From NCBI RefSeq assembly GCF_900167475.1, contig NZ_LT796768.1, forward strand, positions 1 to 64,000: DNA of 64,000 nt, given 5' to 3'. This document shows, one piece after another, positions 47,431 through 57,274 of the stretch. Made by a program: the position numbers and the translations under genes. The notes under the pieces are model-generated. The model was given only the letters and a program-made list of their open reading frames with translations. It did no database searches and was not told the DNA's origin. Source of the DNA: Aeromicrobium choanae (GTDB lineage: Bacteria; Actinomycetota; Actinomycetes; Propionibacteriales; Nocardioidaceae). Numbering within the stretch: the first letter of the stretch is position 1; every line of letters begins with the position of its first letter.

Positions 47431-48944
47431 GCCCCAATCCCCTGCGCGATCCGCGCGACCGCCGTCTGCCGCGCATCGCGGGACCCTGCACCGTCGTGAT
47501 GTTCGGCGTCACGGGCGACCTTGCGCGCAAGAAGCTCATCCCCGCGATCTACGACCTGGCCAACCGCGGCCTGCTGCCCCCGGGCTTCGGGCTCGTCGGC
47601 TTCGCCCGCCGCGACTGGGGCGACGGCACCTTCGCGGCCCTGCTCAAGAAGGCCGCCAAGGCCGGCGCCCGCACCGAGTGGAGCGAGACCGTCTGGAAGC
47701 AGCTGGCCGCCGGCATCAAGTTCGTGCCCGGGCAGTTCGACGACGACGACGCCTGGGAGGAGCTGGCCAAGACCCTCACCAAGCTCGACGAGCGGCAGGG
47801 CACCGGCGGCAACCACGCCTTCTACCTCTCGATCCCGCCGGGCCTGTTCCCCACGGTCGTGTCCAAGATCGACGAGCACGGCCTGGCCAAGCCCGGCATG
47901 GGCTGGCGCCGCGTGGTCATCGAGAAGCCCTTCGGTCACGACCTCGAGTCGGCCAAGGAGCTCAACCAGCTGATCGGCAACGTCTTCGAGTCCGAGTCGG
48001 TCTTCCGCATCGACCACTACCTGGGCAAGGAGACGGTCCAGAACATCCTGGCCCTGCGCTTCGCCAACCAGATGTTCGAGCCGGTCTGGAACGCCAACTA
48101 CGTCGACCACGTGCAGATCACGATGGCCGAGGACATCGGCATCGGCTCGCGCGCCGGCTACTACGACGGCATCGGCGCCGCCCGCGACGTCATCCAGAAC
48201 CACCTGCTGCAGCTGCTGGCCCTCGTCGCGATGGAGGAGCCAGTCGCGTTCGACGCCGCCAGCCTGCGGCTCGAGAAGCAGAAGGTCCTGCGCAGCGTGC
48301 GGCTCCCGGACGACCTGGACAAGCACACCGCCCACGCGCAGTACGTCGAGGGCTGGGCGGGCGGCCAGCCCGTCGTGGGCTATCTCGAGGAGGAGGGCAC
48401 CGATCCGAAGTCCCTCACCGAGACCTTCGCGGCGCTGCGACTCGACATCGAGACCCGGCGCTGGGCGGGCGTGCCGTTCTACCTGCGCACCGGCAAGCGA
48501 CTGGGCCGGCGCGTCACCGAGGTCGCGGTGGTGTTCAAGAAGGCTCCGCACCTGCCCTTCCAGAGGAACGACGTCACCGAGCTGGGGCACAACGCCCTCG
48601 TGATGCGCATCCAGCCCGACGAGGGCGTCACCATGCGGTTCGGCGCCAAGGTGCCCGGCACCACGATGGAGATCCGCGACGTCAACATGGACTTCGTCTA
48701 CGGCGGCTCGTTCGTCGAGAGCAGCCCCGAGGCGTACGAGCGGCTCATCCTCGACGTCCTGCTGGGCGACCCGCCGCTGTTCCCGCAGCACCGGGAGGTC
48801 GAGCTCTCGTGGGAGATCCTCGATCCCGTGATGGAGCACTGGTCGCGCAAGCGCACGATCGACACGTACCAGGCCGGAACGTGGGGCCCGCAGTCGGCGA
48901 TCGACATGCTGGCGCGCGACGGCCGCGTCTGGAGGCGACCCTGA
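47427..48944 (+). CDS. zwf: Glucose-6-phosphate dehydrogenase
   Basis: 505 residues. NADP-binding MFGVTGDLARKKLIPAIYDL (about 28-47) and the catalytic signature RIDHYLGKETVQN (about 195-207) are clear. First oxidative step, making NADPH and 6-phosphogluconolactone. It overlaps pgi by 4 bp and opcA by 1 bp (TGATG). Confidence 0.98.
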   Translation: MSPNPLRDPRDRRLPRIAGPCTVVMFGVTGDLARKKLIPAIYDLANRGLLPPGFGLVGFARRDWGDGTFAALLKKAAKAGARTEWSETVWKQLAAGIKFVPGQFDDDDAWEELAKTLTKLDERQGTGGNHAFYLSIPPGLFPTVVSKIDEHGLAKPGMGWRRVVIEKPFGHDLESAKELNQLIGNVFESESVFRIDHYLGKETVQNILALRFANQMFEPVWNANYVDHVQITMAEDIGIGSRAGYYDGIGAARDVIQNHLLQLLALVAMEEPVAFDAASLRLEKQKVLRSVRLPDDLDKHTAHAQYVEGWAGGQPVVGYLEEEGTDPKSLTETFAALRLDIETRRWAGVPFYLRTGKRLGRRVTEVAVVFKKAPHLPFQRNDVTELGHNALVMRIQPDEGVTMRFGAKVPGTTMEIRDVNMDFVYGGSFVESSPEAYERLILDVLLGDPPLFPQHREVELSWEILDPVMEHWSRKRTIDTYQAGTWGPQSAIDMLARDGRVWRRP

Positions 48945-49852
48945 TGGACCTGCTCCTCGAGGACACGAACGCCGCGGCGGTCGCCAAGGCGCTGACCAAG
49001 GGACGCTCCCTCGCGGGCAGCCCCGCCATGGACATGGTGCTGACGCTGCTCATCGTCACCGACGACGAGAACGTCGCCGACGCGATGAAGTCCGCCAACG
49101 TCCTGCAGCACGAGCACCCCTCCCGCGTCCTGGGCGTCATCCTGGGCGACGGACGGGGCAAGCCGCGCCTCAATGCCCGCGTACGGGTCGGCGCGGGCTC
49201 TCCGGGCGAATCCGTGCTGCTGCGCATGTCCGGCCCGCTGGTCAAGCACGCGGAGTCCGCGGTGCTGCCCCTGCTGCTGCCCGACTCCCCCGTCGTGGTC
49301 TGGTGGCCCGGCGTCGGGCCGCTCGAGCCCTCCCTGGATCCCATCGGACGCCTCGCCCGTCGGCGCCTGACCGACTCCGAGCGCACGCCCGCGCCGGTGC
49401 AGTGGCTGCACAAGCTCGCACCGGGCTACGACCCCGGTGACACCGACCTGGCCTGGACGCGACTCACGCTGTGGCGCGCGCTGCTCGCCGCGGCGCTGGA
49501 CCAGACCTCGGGCTCGGCCACCGGCGGCCGCATCCTGGCCGACGACGTCAACCCCGTGGCGGTGCTGCTGCAGGCGTGGCTCGAGTGCCGCCTCGGCGTG
49601 CCGATCGAGTTCGTGGACGACGACTCCGGCTCGCAGATCCAGCAGGTCACGCTGTTCACCGACGTGGGCGACATCGACATCAGGCGCACCAGCGAGATGA
49701 GCTGCGAGTTCAGCGTGCCCGGCTCGTCGCCGCGCGTGGTGCCGATCCGCCGCCGCACGATCCCCGAGCTGCTCGCCGAGGACCTGCGCCGCCTCGACGC
49801 CGACGAGATCTACGGCGAGACCCTGCAGCACCTGCACACCGGGAAGGACTGA
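48944..49852 (+). CDS. opcA: OpcA, G6PDH assembly/activator protein
   Basis: 302 residues of the OpcA family that supports glucose-6-phosphate dehydrogenase activity in cyanobacteria and actinobacteria. Seen: VLTLLIVTDDENVADAM, LPLLLPDSPVVVWWPG and a C-terminal RRTIPELLAEDLRRLDADEIY. No catalytic motif; consistent with an allosteric helper. Starts within the zwf stop codon. Confidence 0.95.
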   Translation: MDLLLEDTNAAAVAKALTKGRSLAGSPAMDMVLTLLIVTDDENVADAMKSANVLQHEHPSRVLGVILGDGRGKPRLNARVRVGAGSPGESVLLRMSGPLVKHAESAVLPLLLPDSPVVVWWPGVGPLEPSLDPIGRLARRRLTDSERTPAPVQWLHKLAPGYDPGDTDLAWTRLTLWRALLAAALDQTSGSATGGRILADDVNPVAVLLQAWLECRLGVPIEFVDDDSGSQIQQVTLFTDVGDIDIRRTSEMSCEFSVPGSSPRVVPIRRRTIPELLAEDLRRLDADEIYGETLQHLHTGKD

Positions 49853-49854
49853 GG

Positions 49855-50556
49855 ATGACGATCGAGATCTTCGACAGCGCGAACGACCTGGCCCTGGCCG
49901 TGTCGCGCCAGCTGGCGGCGCGCGTGCAGTCCGTCGCTGCCGCCGGACGCACCCCGCGGCTCGTGCTCACCGGCGGGACGATCGCCACGAGGATCTACGG
50001 GCGCCTGTCCGGCGAGAACGCCGACTGGCGCGTGGCCGAGTACTGGTGGGGCGACGAGCGCTTCGTGCCCGAGGGCCACGAGGATCGCAACGACCGCCAG
50101 GCGCGTGAGGGCTTCCTCGACCGCCTGGGCGTCCCGGACGAGCACGTCCACGCCATGCCGGCGCACGGCTGCGACCTCTCGATGGCCGACGCGGCCGACG
50201 CCTACGCGAAGACGCTGCCGGAGGACCCGTTCGACGTCGTGCTGCTCGGCGTGGGACCCGATGCGCACATCGCGTCGCTGTTCCCCGGCCACCCGCAGGT
50301 GCACGAGACCGAGCGTCTCGCCGTGGAGGTCTTCGACTCCCCGAAGCCGCCGCCCGAGCGCATCTCGCTGACCTACCCGGCGCTGAACCACACCCGGGCC
50401 ACCTGGTTCGTGGTGTCGGGCGCCGACAAGGCCGAGGCGGTCGCGAAGGCGATGACCGGCACGCCGATCGACGAGGCGCCGGCCGCGGGCGCGCGTGGGC
50501 TCGAGGAGACCGTGTGGTTCCTCGACACCGCCGCCGCCTCGCGACTGCCGCGCTGA
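49855..50556 (+). CDS. pgl: 6-Phosphogluconolactonase
   Basis: 233 residues. LVLTGGTIATRIYGRL, YWWGDERFVPEGHEDRND and the active-site stretch VVLLGVGPDAHIASLFPGHP. The usual DGHIASLF Gly is Ala here. Hydrolyses 6-phosphogluconolactone. ATG 49855 is 2 bp after opcA and is the last gene of the operon; a perfect hairpin follows at 50578. Confidence 0.96.
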   Translation: MTIEIFDSANDLALAVSRQLAARVQSVAAAGRTPRLVLTGGTIATRIYGRLSGENADWRVAEYWWGDERFVPEGHEDRNDRQAREGFLDRLGVPDEHVHAMPAHGCDLSMADAADAYAKTLPEDPFDVVLLGVGPDAHIASLFPGHPQVHETERLAVEVFDSPKPPPERISLTYPALNHTRATWFVVSGADKAEAVAKAMTGTPIDEAPAAGARGLEETVWFLDTAAASRLPR

Positions 50557-50577
50557 GCCGACCCCGCACGACGAAAC

Positions 50578-50607
50578 GCGGCCACCCTGCCGGAGCAGGG
50601 TGGCCGC
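50578..50607. terminator. Bidirectional terminator between pgl and rbpA
   Basis: GCGGCCACCCTGC and GCAGGGTGGCCGC form a perfect 13-bp stem with a CGGA tetraloop, between convergent pgl (ends 50556) and rbpA (ends 50629). Confidence 0.85.
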
Positions 50608-50628
50608 GTCGTCGTCAGGCGCGTGTCC

Positions 50629-50982
50629 TCAGAAGATGATCTCGCCGGTCTTGCGCTTGCTGCGCAGGGTGTCGAGGGCTTCCTTGAGGATGTCGGCCGC
50701 CTCGGTCTCGGAGCGGCGCTCCTTCACGTAGGCCAGGTGGGTCTTGTACGGCTCGGTCTTGGGCGCGTCGGGCCGGTTGTCCGAGTCCATGCTGGCGGGC
50801 ATGCCGCACTTCGGGCAGTCCCACTCGGCGGGCACCTCGGCCTCGATCGCGAAGTTCAGCGTGACCGAGTGGTCGTTCACGCAGAAGTACGAGATCGCCT
50901 GACGCGGTGCGGCCTCGCCACGCTCGGCCTCGCCCATGGGGCCCGAGCCGATGCGGCTGCCGCGAATCGCTCCGGCGGCCAT
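50629..50982 (-). CDS. rbpA: RNA polymerase-binding protein RbpA
   Basis: 117 residues. Basic N-terminal tail (AIRGSRIGSGPMGEAERGE), a zinc-ribbon core (YFCVNDHSVTLNFA...WDCPKCG), and a C-terminal sigma-interacting region (KTHLAYVKERRSETEAADILKEAL). RbpA activates the principal sigma holoenzyme in actinobacteria. Its start codon shares one base with the secG stop. Confidence 0.97.
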   Translation of the reverse strand: MAAGAIRGSRIGSGPMGEAERGEAAPRQAISYFCVNDHSVTLNFAIEAEVPAEWDCPKCGMPASMDSDNRPDAPKTEPYKTHLAYVKERRSETEAADILKEALDTLRSKRKTGEIIF

Positions 50983-51218
50983 CAGTTGCTCACCTTCAGC
51001 AGCAGGCCGAGCGCGAAGACGCACACAACCCACACGACGGCGGTGCCGACGGTGATGCGATCGAGGTTGCGCTCGGCGACGGAGGAGCCGCTCAGCGAAC
51101 TGGAGACACCGCCACCGAACATGTCGGACAGACCGCCGCCTCGGCCCTTGTGCATCAGCACGAGGACGATCATGAGCACGCTGCTCAGGGCGAGCAGCAC
51201 GGAGAACGCGATGACCAC
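50982..51218 (-). CDS. secG: Preprotein translocase subunit SecG
   Basis: 78 residues with two membrane segments (VIAFSVLLALSSVLMIVLVLM and ITVGTAVVWVVCVFALGLLL) around the conserved HKGRGGGLSDMFGGG loop. Accessory subunit of SecYEG. GTG 51218 has a GGGAGAG Shine-Dalgarno and lies 14 bp after tpiA. Confidence 0.96.
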   Translation of the reverse strand: MVIAFSVLLALSSVLMIVLVLMHKGRGGGLSDMFGGGVSSSLSGSSVAERNLDRITVGTAVVWVVCVFALGLLLKVSN

Positions 51219-51232
51219 GTCTCTCCCTTCGG

Positions 51233-52030
51233 TCAGGACCCCTGGAGGTCTGGCATGTCGTAGAACCGGGCGATCCCGGCGAACTCCTCCGCGACCAGGC
51301 TCGCCCCGCCGACCAACGCTCCGTCGACATCGGGTTTCGCCATGATCGCGGCCACGTTCGCCGCCTTGACCGATCCGCCGTAAAGGATACGGGTCTGGTC
51401 GGCCGCCTCGGTACCCCAGGTCTCCCCCAGGCGTCCACGGATGGCCGCGCAGACCTCCTGGGCGTCCTCGGGAGTGGCGACCTCACCGGTGCCGATGGCC
51501 CACACGGGCTCGTACGCGATGACGAGCCCGGCGACCTGCTCGGCGGTGAACCCGGCCAGCGAGCCGTCGACCTGGGCCAGTGTGTACGCGACCTGCTCAC
51601 CCGCCTGGCGGACGTCGAGACCCTCGCCGACGCACACGATCGGGGTCATGCCCGCGGCGAGCGTCTTGGCGGCCTTCTCGTTCACGAGCTGGTCGGACTC
51701 ACCGTGGTACTCGCGGCGCTCGGAGTGACCGACGACGACGTACGAGCAGCCGAGCTTCGCCAGCATCGCGGCGGAGATCTCGCCGGTGTACGCGCCACCG
51801 TCGTGCGCCGAGACGTCCTGCGCGCCGTAGCCGATCGGCAGCTTGTCGCCGTCGATGAGCGTCTGGACGCTGCGCAGGTCGGTGAAGGGCGGGATCACCA
51901 CGACCTCGCTCTTGGCGTGATCGTGCTTCTTGTCCGACAGGGTCCACGCCAGCTTCTGGACGAGGACCACCGCCTCCTGGTGGTTCAGGTTGGACTTCCA
52001 GTTGCCCGCCATCAGCGGCGTACGCGTCAT
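51233..52030 (-). CDS. tpiA: Triosephosphate isomerase
   Basis: 265 residues. [10 protein letters not shown] with catalytic Lys, [13 protein letters not shown] with His, [17 protein letters not shown] with the catalytic Glu, and the phosphate-binding [11 protein letters not shown]. Interconverts dihydroxyacetone phosphate and glyceraldehyde-3-phosphate. Its own Shine-Dalgarno is weak; ATG 52030 sits in an ATGA overlap with the 27-codon ORF upstream, so translation may be coupled to that ORF. Confidence 0.97.
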   Translation of the reverse strand: MTRTPLMAGNWKSNLNHQEAVVLVQKLAWTLSDKKHDHAKSEVVVIPPFTDLRSVQTLIDGDKLPIGYGAQDVSAHDGGAYTGEISAAMLAKLGCSYVVVGHSERREYHGESDQLVNEKAAKTLAAGMTPIVCVGEGLDVRQAGEQVAYTLAQVDGSLAGFTAEQVAGLVIAYEPVWAIGTGEVATPEDAQEVCAAIRGRLGETWGTEAADQTRILYGGSVKAANVAAIMAKPDVDGALVGGASLVAEEFAGIARFYDMPDLQGS

Positions 52031-52110
52031 GCCGGCACCGCCTTCGGAAGAGCACAGTTTGGCAGTGCCGTCATGCCCGACATCATGTTCGCTCGCAGGC
52101 GCTCGCTCAT
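52027..52110 (-). CDS. 27-residue small ORF between pgk and tpiA
   Basis: Begins [10 protein letters not shown] and ends [11 protein letters not shown] (27 codons plus TGA). A perfect GGAGGAG lies 5 nt before its ATG (complement of 52116-52122). Its ATG overlaps the pgk stop (ATGA, 52110-52107) and its stop overlaps the tpiA start (ATGA, 52030-52027), so it fills the 76-bp gap exactly and in frame. No family recognised. Met-rich, one Cys, no membrane segment. It may be a functional microprotein or a coupling peptide that carries ribosomes into tpiA. Confidence 0.6.
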   Translation of the reverse strand: MSERLRANMMSGMTALPNCALPKAVPA

Positions 52111-53303
52111 TCGCTCTCCTCCAGTACGGCCAGTCCGGGCAGGGTCTTGCCCTCGAGGTACTCCAAGCTCGCGCCGCCACCGGTGGAGATGTGGCCGAAC
52201 TGCGCGTCCTCGAAGCCGAGCTGGCGCACGGCGGCGGCGGAGTCTCCACCACCGACGACCGACAGGCCGTCGACCTCGGTGAGGGCCTGCGCGACCGTGC
52301 GGGTGCCGGCCGCGAAGGCCGCCATCTCGAACACGCCCATCGGACCGTTCCAGAACACCGTCTTCGACCCGCGGATGACCTCGGCGAACGCGTCAGCCGA
52401 CTCGGGGCCGATGTCGAGGCCCATCTGGTCGTCGGGGATCGCGTCGATCGTGACCGTGGTGGCCGGGGCGTCGGCGGCGAACTCCGGCGCCACGACGACG
52501 TCGGTGGGCAGCACGATCGAGACGCCGAGCTCCTTGGCGCGATCCAGGTAGCCCTTGGCGACGTCGATCTGGTCCTGCTCGAGCAGCGACGTCCCGACCC
52601 CGTGGCCCTGGGCCGCGAGGAAGGTGAAGACCATGCCGCCACCGATCACGAGCGTGTCGGCCTTGGTGAGCAGGTGATCGATGACGCCGAGCTTGTCGGA
52701 GACCTTCGAGCCGCCCAGGACCACCGCGTAGGGCCGCTCGGGAGACGCCGTGAGCCGCTGCAGGACCTCGACCTCGGCCTGCACGAGACCGCCCACGGCC
52801 GCGGGCAGCCGCTGGGCCACGTCGTAGACGCTGGCCTGCTTGCGGTGCACCACGCCGAAGCCGTCGGAGACGAACACGTCGGCCAGGGCCGCGAGCTCGT
52901 CGGCGAAGGCGCCGCGCTCGGCGTCGTCCTTGCTGGTCTCGCCGGCGTTGAACCGGACGTTCTCCAGCAGGGCGACCTCACCGTTCTTCAGCTCCTGCGC
53001 CGTCCGCTGGGCGTCCACGCCGACGGTGTCGGACGCGAAGCGCACGGTCTCACCCAGCAGCTCGCTCAGCCGGACTGCGACGGGAGACAGCGAGTACTGC
53101 GGGTCGGGCGCGCCCTTGGGCCGCCCCAGGTGCGCGGCGACGAGGACCCGGGCGCCCTGGTCGATCAGCTTCCGGATCGTGGGGACGCTCGCCCGCACGC
53201 GGCCGTCGTCGGTGATGGTGGCACCGTCGAGGGGCACGTTCAGGTCGCTGCGGACCAGGACACGCTTGCCCTTCAGGTCGCCCAGGTCATCGATCGTCTT
53301 CAC
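52107..53303 (-). CDS. pgk: Phosphoglycerate kinase
   Basis: 398 residues. [15 protein letters not shown] near the N-terminus, [33 protein letters not shown], and the nucleotide-site GGGDSAAAV...[16 protein letters not shown] 53303 is 8 bp after the gap stop; no separate Shine-Dalgarno is visible so coupling to gap is likely. Makes ATP from 1,3-bisphosphoglycerate. Confidence 0.97.
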   Translation of the reverse strand: MKTIDDLGDLKGKRVLVRSDLNVPLDGATITDDGRVRASVPTIRKLIDQGARVLVAAHLGRPKGAPDPQYSLSPVAVRLSELLGETVRFASDTVGVDAQRTAQELKNGEVALLENVRFNAGETSKDDAERGAFADELAALADVFVSDGFGVVHRKQASVYDVAQRLPAAVGGLVQAEVEVLQRLTASPERPYAVVLGGSKVSDKLGVIDHLLTKADTLVIGGGMVFTFLAAQGHGVGTSLLEQDQIDVAKGYLDRAKELGVSIVLPTDVVVAPEFAADAPATTVTIDAIPDDQMGLDIGPESADAFAEVIRGSKTVFWNGPMGVFEMAAFAAGTRTVAQALTEVDGLSVVGGGDSAAAVRQLGFEDAQFGHISTGGGASLEYLEGKTLPGLAVLEESE

Positions 53304-53311
53304 GAGCGAGC

Positions 53312-54358
<1,047 letters not shown>

Positions 54359-54405
54359 CCGACGTCCCCCGGCGCGATGCACCGGGCGTCGCCGCACGAG
54401 ATCGC

Positions 54406-55389
54406 TCAGCCGTCCGCGTACTGATCGGGGTTGAGCCCCGCCTCGGTGTCCTCGATGCCCAGATCGTGGGCGCGCTTGTCCGCCATCGCGAGCAGGCGGC
54501 GGATGCGACCGGCGATCGCGTCCTTCGTCAGCGGCGGATCGTGCAGCTGGCCGAGCTCCTCGAGGCTGGCCTCGCGGTGCTGCACGCGCAGCTCGCCGGC
54601 CATGCGCAGGTGGTCGGGGACCTCGTCGGCGAGGATGTCGAGCGCGCGCTGGGCACGAGCCCCCGCAGCGACGGCGGCGCGGGCGGAGCGACGCTGGTTG
54701 GCGTCGTCGAAGTTGGCGAGCCGGTTGGCGGTGGCGCGCACCTCACGGCGCATCCGGCGCTCCTCCCAGGCCAGCAGCGTCTCGTGGGCGCCGAGGCGGG
54801 TCAGGAGCGCACCGATGGCCTCACCGTCGCGGATGACGACGCGGTCGCCCCCACGCACCTCGCGAGCCTTGGCCGAGACGCCGACGCGACGCGCGGCACC
54901 GACCATCGCGAGCGCGGCCTCGGGGCCGGGGCAGCCGATCTCCAGCGCCGACGAGCGACCCGGCTCGGTGAGGGAGCCGCGGGCCAGGAACGCCCCGCGC
55001 CAGGCCGCGACGGCGTCGCACGACGGGCCCGAGACGACCTGCGGCGGGAGGCCGCGGACGGGGCGACCACCGCCGTCGACGAGGCCGGTCTGGCGAGCGA
55101 GGAGCTCGCCCCCGCGGGCGATGCGCACGACGTAGAGCGTGGTCTTGCGGACCCCGGCACCCTGCTGCACGATGATCTCGCTCTCGTGCCCGTAGACCTC
55201 GGCGATCTCCTGGCGCAGCCGGCGAGCGGCGGCGGCGGTGTCGAGCTCGGCCTCGATCACGATCCGGCCCGAGACGATGTGCAGGCCTCCGGAGAAGCGC
55301 AGGATCGTCGAGACCTCGGCCTTGCGGCAGCAAGCCTTCGTCACGGGGATCCGGGCCACTTCCGCCTTCACCTGTGCCGTCATCGCCAT
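54406..55389 (-). CDS. whiA: Sporulation/cell-division regulator WhiA
   Basis: 327 residues. N-terminal LAGLIDADG-like domain starting [25 protein letters not shown], and a C-terminal helix-turn-helix ([32 protein letters not shown]). WhiA controls cell division genes in actinobacteria. GGAGG about 10 nt before ATG 55389. It follows yvcK by 51 bp in the conserved rapZ-yvcK-whiA block. Confidence 0.97.
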   Translation of the reverse strand: MAMTAQVKAEVARIPVTKACCRKAEVSTILRFSGGLHIVSGRIVIEAELDTAAAARRLRQEIAEVYGHESEIIVQQGAGVRKTTLYVVRIARGGELLARQTGLVDGGGRPVRGLPPQVVSGPSCDAVAAWRGAFLARGSLTEPGRSSALEIGCPGPEAALAMVGAARRVGVSAKAREVRGGDRVVIRDGEAIGALLTRLGAHETLLAWEERRMRREVRATANRLANFDDANQRRSARAAVAAGARAQRALDILADEVPDHLRMAGELRVQHREASLEELGQLHDPPLTKDAIAGRIRRLLAMADKRAHDLGIEDTEAGLNPDQYADG

Positions 55390-55440
55390 CGCTTCATCAG
55401 CCTCCAGTTCCAGCGTCCCGAGATGTCCGCTCGGGCCACT

Positions 55441-56406
55441 CTATGCCTGTGCCGGTGACGCCGGGGCGAACGTGGTGGCAAAGACCTCGGCCAACGCGGC
55501 CGGATCGTGCTGGCCTGACAGGCCGGGGGCGCGCACCTCGGCCGTCACCAGCCGCGCGCCGAGCCGGGCGGCCCCGCGCGCGAGCGCGTCGATGTCGCGG
55601 GCGGCCGACGTGTCGGCCACGACGACGTCGAGGTGCAGGTCGGGGGCGTGCGCCGCGAGGACGTCGAGATGCTCCTCCGGCGTGAGGTGCTCGGTCTCGC
55701 CGGGCTGGGCGACGAGGTTGAGGACCAGGCAGCGGCGGGCCGGCGTGCGCAGCAGGGCCTGGCGCAACTGCGGCACCAGCAGGGTGGGCATGACGCTGGT
55801 GAACCACGAGCCCGGTCCGATCGTGACCCAGTCGGCGGTCTCCAGCGCGGAGACGGCCTGGGGGCAGGCCGGCGGATCGCTGGGGTCGAGCCGAACGCCC
55901 AGGATCCGGCCGGGCGTCGTGGCCACCTCGGCCTGGCCGCGCACCAGTTCGATCCCCTGGGGCGGACCGAAGTCGACGTCGGCCTCGATGTCGAGCGGCA
56001 CGTTCGCCATCGGCAGCACGCGGCCCCGCGCTCCCAGCAGCTCAGCGACGAGGTCGAGCCCCGCCACCTGGTCGCGCTCCATGTCCCACAGCGCGGCGAG
56101 GAGCAGGTTCCCGACGGGGTGTCCCGCCAGCGGACCGTCTCCCCCGAACCGGTGCTGCAGGATCTCGGCCCACGCGCGACCCCAGTCGTCGTCGCCGCAC
56201 AGCGCGGCCAGCGCCATCCTCAGGTCGCCCGGAGGGAGGATGCCGAGCTCGGTGCGCAGGCGCCCCGAGGACCCGCCGTTGTCGGCGACCGTGACGATCC
56301 CCGTGAGCCGGGTGGTGACCCGGCGCAGGGCCGACAGCGTGGCGGCCAGTCCGTGCCCTCCCCCGAGGGCGACGACGGCGGGGCCCCCGGACCGCGCCTG
56401 CGTCAT
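55441..56406 (-). CDS. yvcK: YvcK-type gluconeogenesis factor
   Basis: 321 residues. GGGHGLAATLSALRRVT (nucleotide-sugar site), VADNGGSSGRLR, LPPGDLRMALAAL and GPGSWFTSVMPTLLVP are diagnostic. YvcK/CuvA proteins bind UDP-sugars and affect cell-wall synthesis and growth on gluconeogenic carbon. Overlaps rapZ by 4 bp. Confidence 0.96.
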   Translation of the reverse strand: MTQARSGGPAVVALGGGHGLAATLSALRRVTTRLTGIVTVADNGGSSGRLRTELGILPPGDLRMALAALCGDDDWGRAWAEILQHRFGGDGPLAGHPVGNLLLAALWDMERDQVAGLDLVAELLGARGRVLPMANVPLDIEADVDFGPPQGIELVRGQAEVATTPGRILGVRLDPSDPPACPQAVSALETADWVTIGPGSWFTSVMPTLLVPQLRQALLRTPARRCLVLNLVAQPGETEHLTPEEHLDVLAAHAPDLHLDVVVADTSAARDIDALARGAARLGARLVTAEVRAPGLSGQHDPAALAEVFATTFAPASPAQA

Positions 56407-57266
56407 TCGCGGCCCAGGTCGCGGTGGACGACGAGCGTGCGGACGTCGCGGTCGCGCAACCGGTCGGCGAGGGCCTCGGACATCGCCACGCTGCGGTGGC
56501 GCCCGCCGGTGCAGCCGATCCCCACGGTGAGGAAGAGCTTGTCCTCCTGCAGGAAGCCGTTGGTGATCATGGAGAGCAGCTCGACGTAGCGGTCGAGGAA
56601 CTCCTGCGAGCGCTCCTGGCGGTGGACGTACTCGGCCACCGGGGCGTCCAGGCCACTGAGGGGACGCAGCTCGTCGACCCAGTACGGGTTGGGCAGGAAG
56701 CGCATGTCGGCCACCATGTCGGCGTCGATCGGGATGCCGTACTTGAAGCCGAAGGACACGATCGTGACGTGGAGCCCGCGCTCGTCCTCGAGCTCGAAGG
56801 CCTGGCGGACCCGGTGGGCCAGCTGGTGGACGTTGAGGCGGCTGGTGTCGATGACGATGTCGGCGCGGCCCCGGATCGTGCGCAGCAGCTCGCGCTCGCG
56901 CACGAACCCGTCCATGAGACGGCCCTGGCGGCTCAGTGGGTGGGGCCGTCGGGCCGCCTCCTGCCGCCGGACGAGCACCTCGTCGGAGGCCTCGAGGTAG
57001 AGGGTGCGGACCCTCACGCCGAGGTCGAGCACCGACTCGATCGCGTCGACCAGGCCGAAGAAGAACGTGCGGGACCGGGAGTCGACGACGACCGCGAGCC
57101 GGTCGATGTCCTCGGCCGCGTCGACGGAGGACACGAGCTCGTCGAGCATGCCCGGCGGAAGGTTGTCGACCACGTAGTAGCCGAGCTTCTCCAGCGCCTT
57201 GGCCGCGGTGCTGCGGCCCGCGCCGGTCATCCCGGTGACGAGGACGAACTCGGTGAGCTTGGTCAT
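56403..57266 (-). CDS. rapZ: RapZ/YvcJ family nucleotide-binding protein
   Basis: 287 residues. P-loop GMTGAGRSTAAKALE (about 13-27; Arg in place of the Walker Lys is normal in actinobacterial members), VVDSRSRTFF, and the C-terminal VGIGCTGGRHRSVAMSEALADRL. In E. coli RapZ is an RNA-binding adaptor; actinobacterial roles are less clear. 8 bp after uvrC. Confidence 0.96.
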   Translation of the reverse strand: MTKLTEFVLVTGMTGAGRSTAAKALEKLGYYVVDNLPPGMLDELVSSVDAAEDIDRLAVVVDSRSRTFFFGLVDAIESVLDLGVRVRTLYLEASDEVLVRRQEAARRPHPLSRQGRLMDGFVRERELLRTIRGRADIVIDTSRLNVHQLAHRVRQAFELEDERGLHVTIVSFGFKYGIPIDADMVADMRFLPNPYWVDELRPLSGLDAPVAEYVHRQERSQEFLDRYVELLSMITNGFLQEDKLFLTVGIGCTGGRHRSVAMSEALADRLRDRDVRTLVVHRDLGRE

Positions 57267-57274
57267 GGTCGGTC

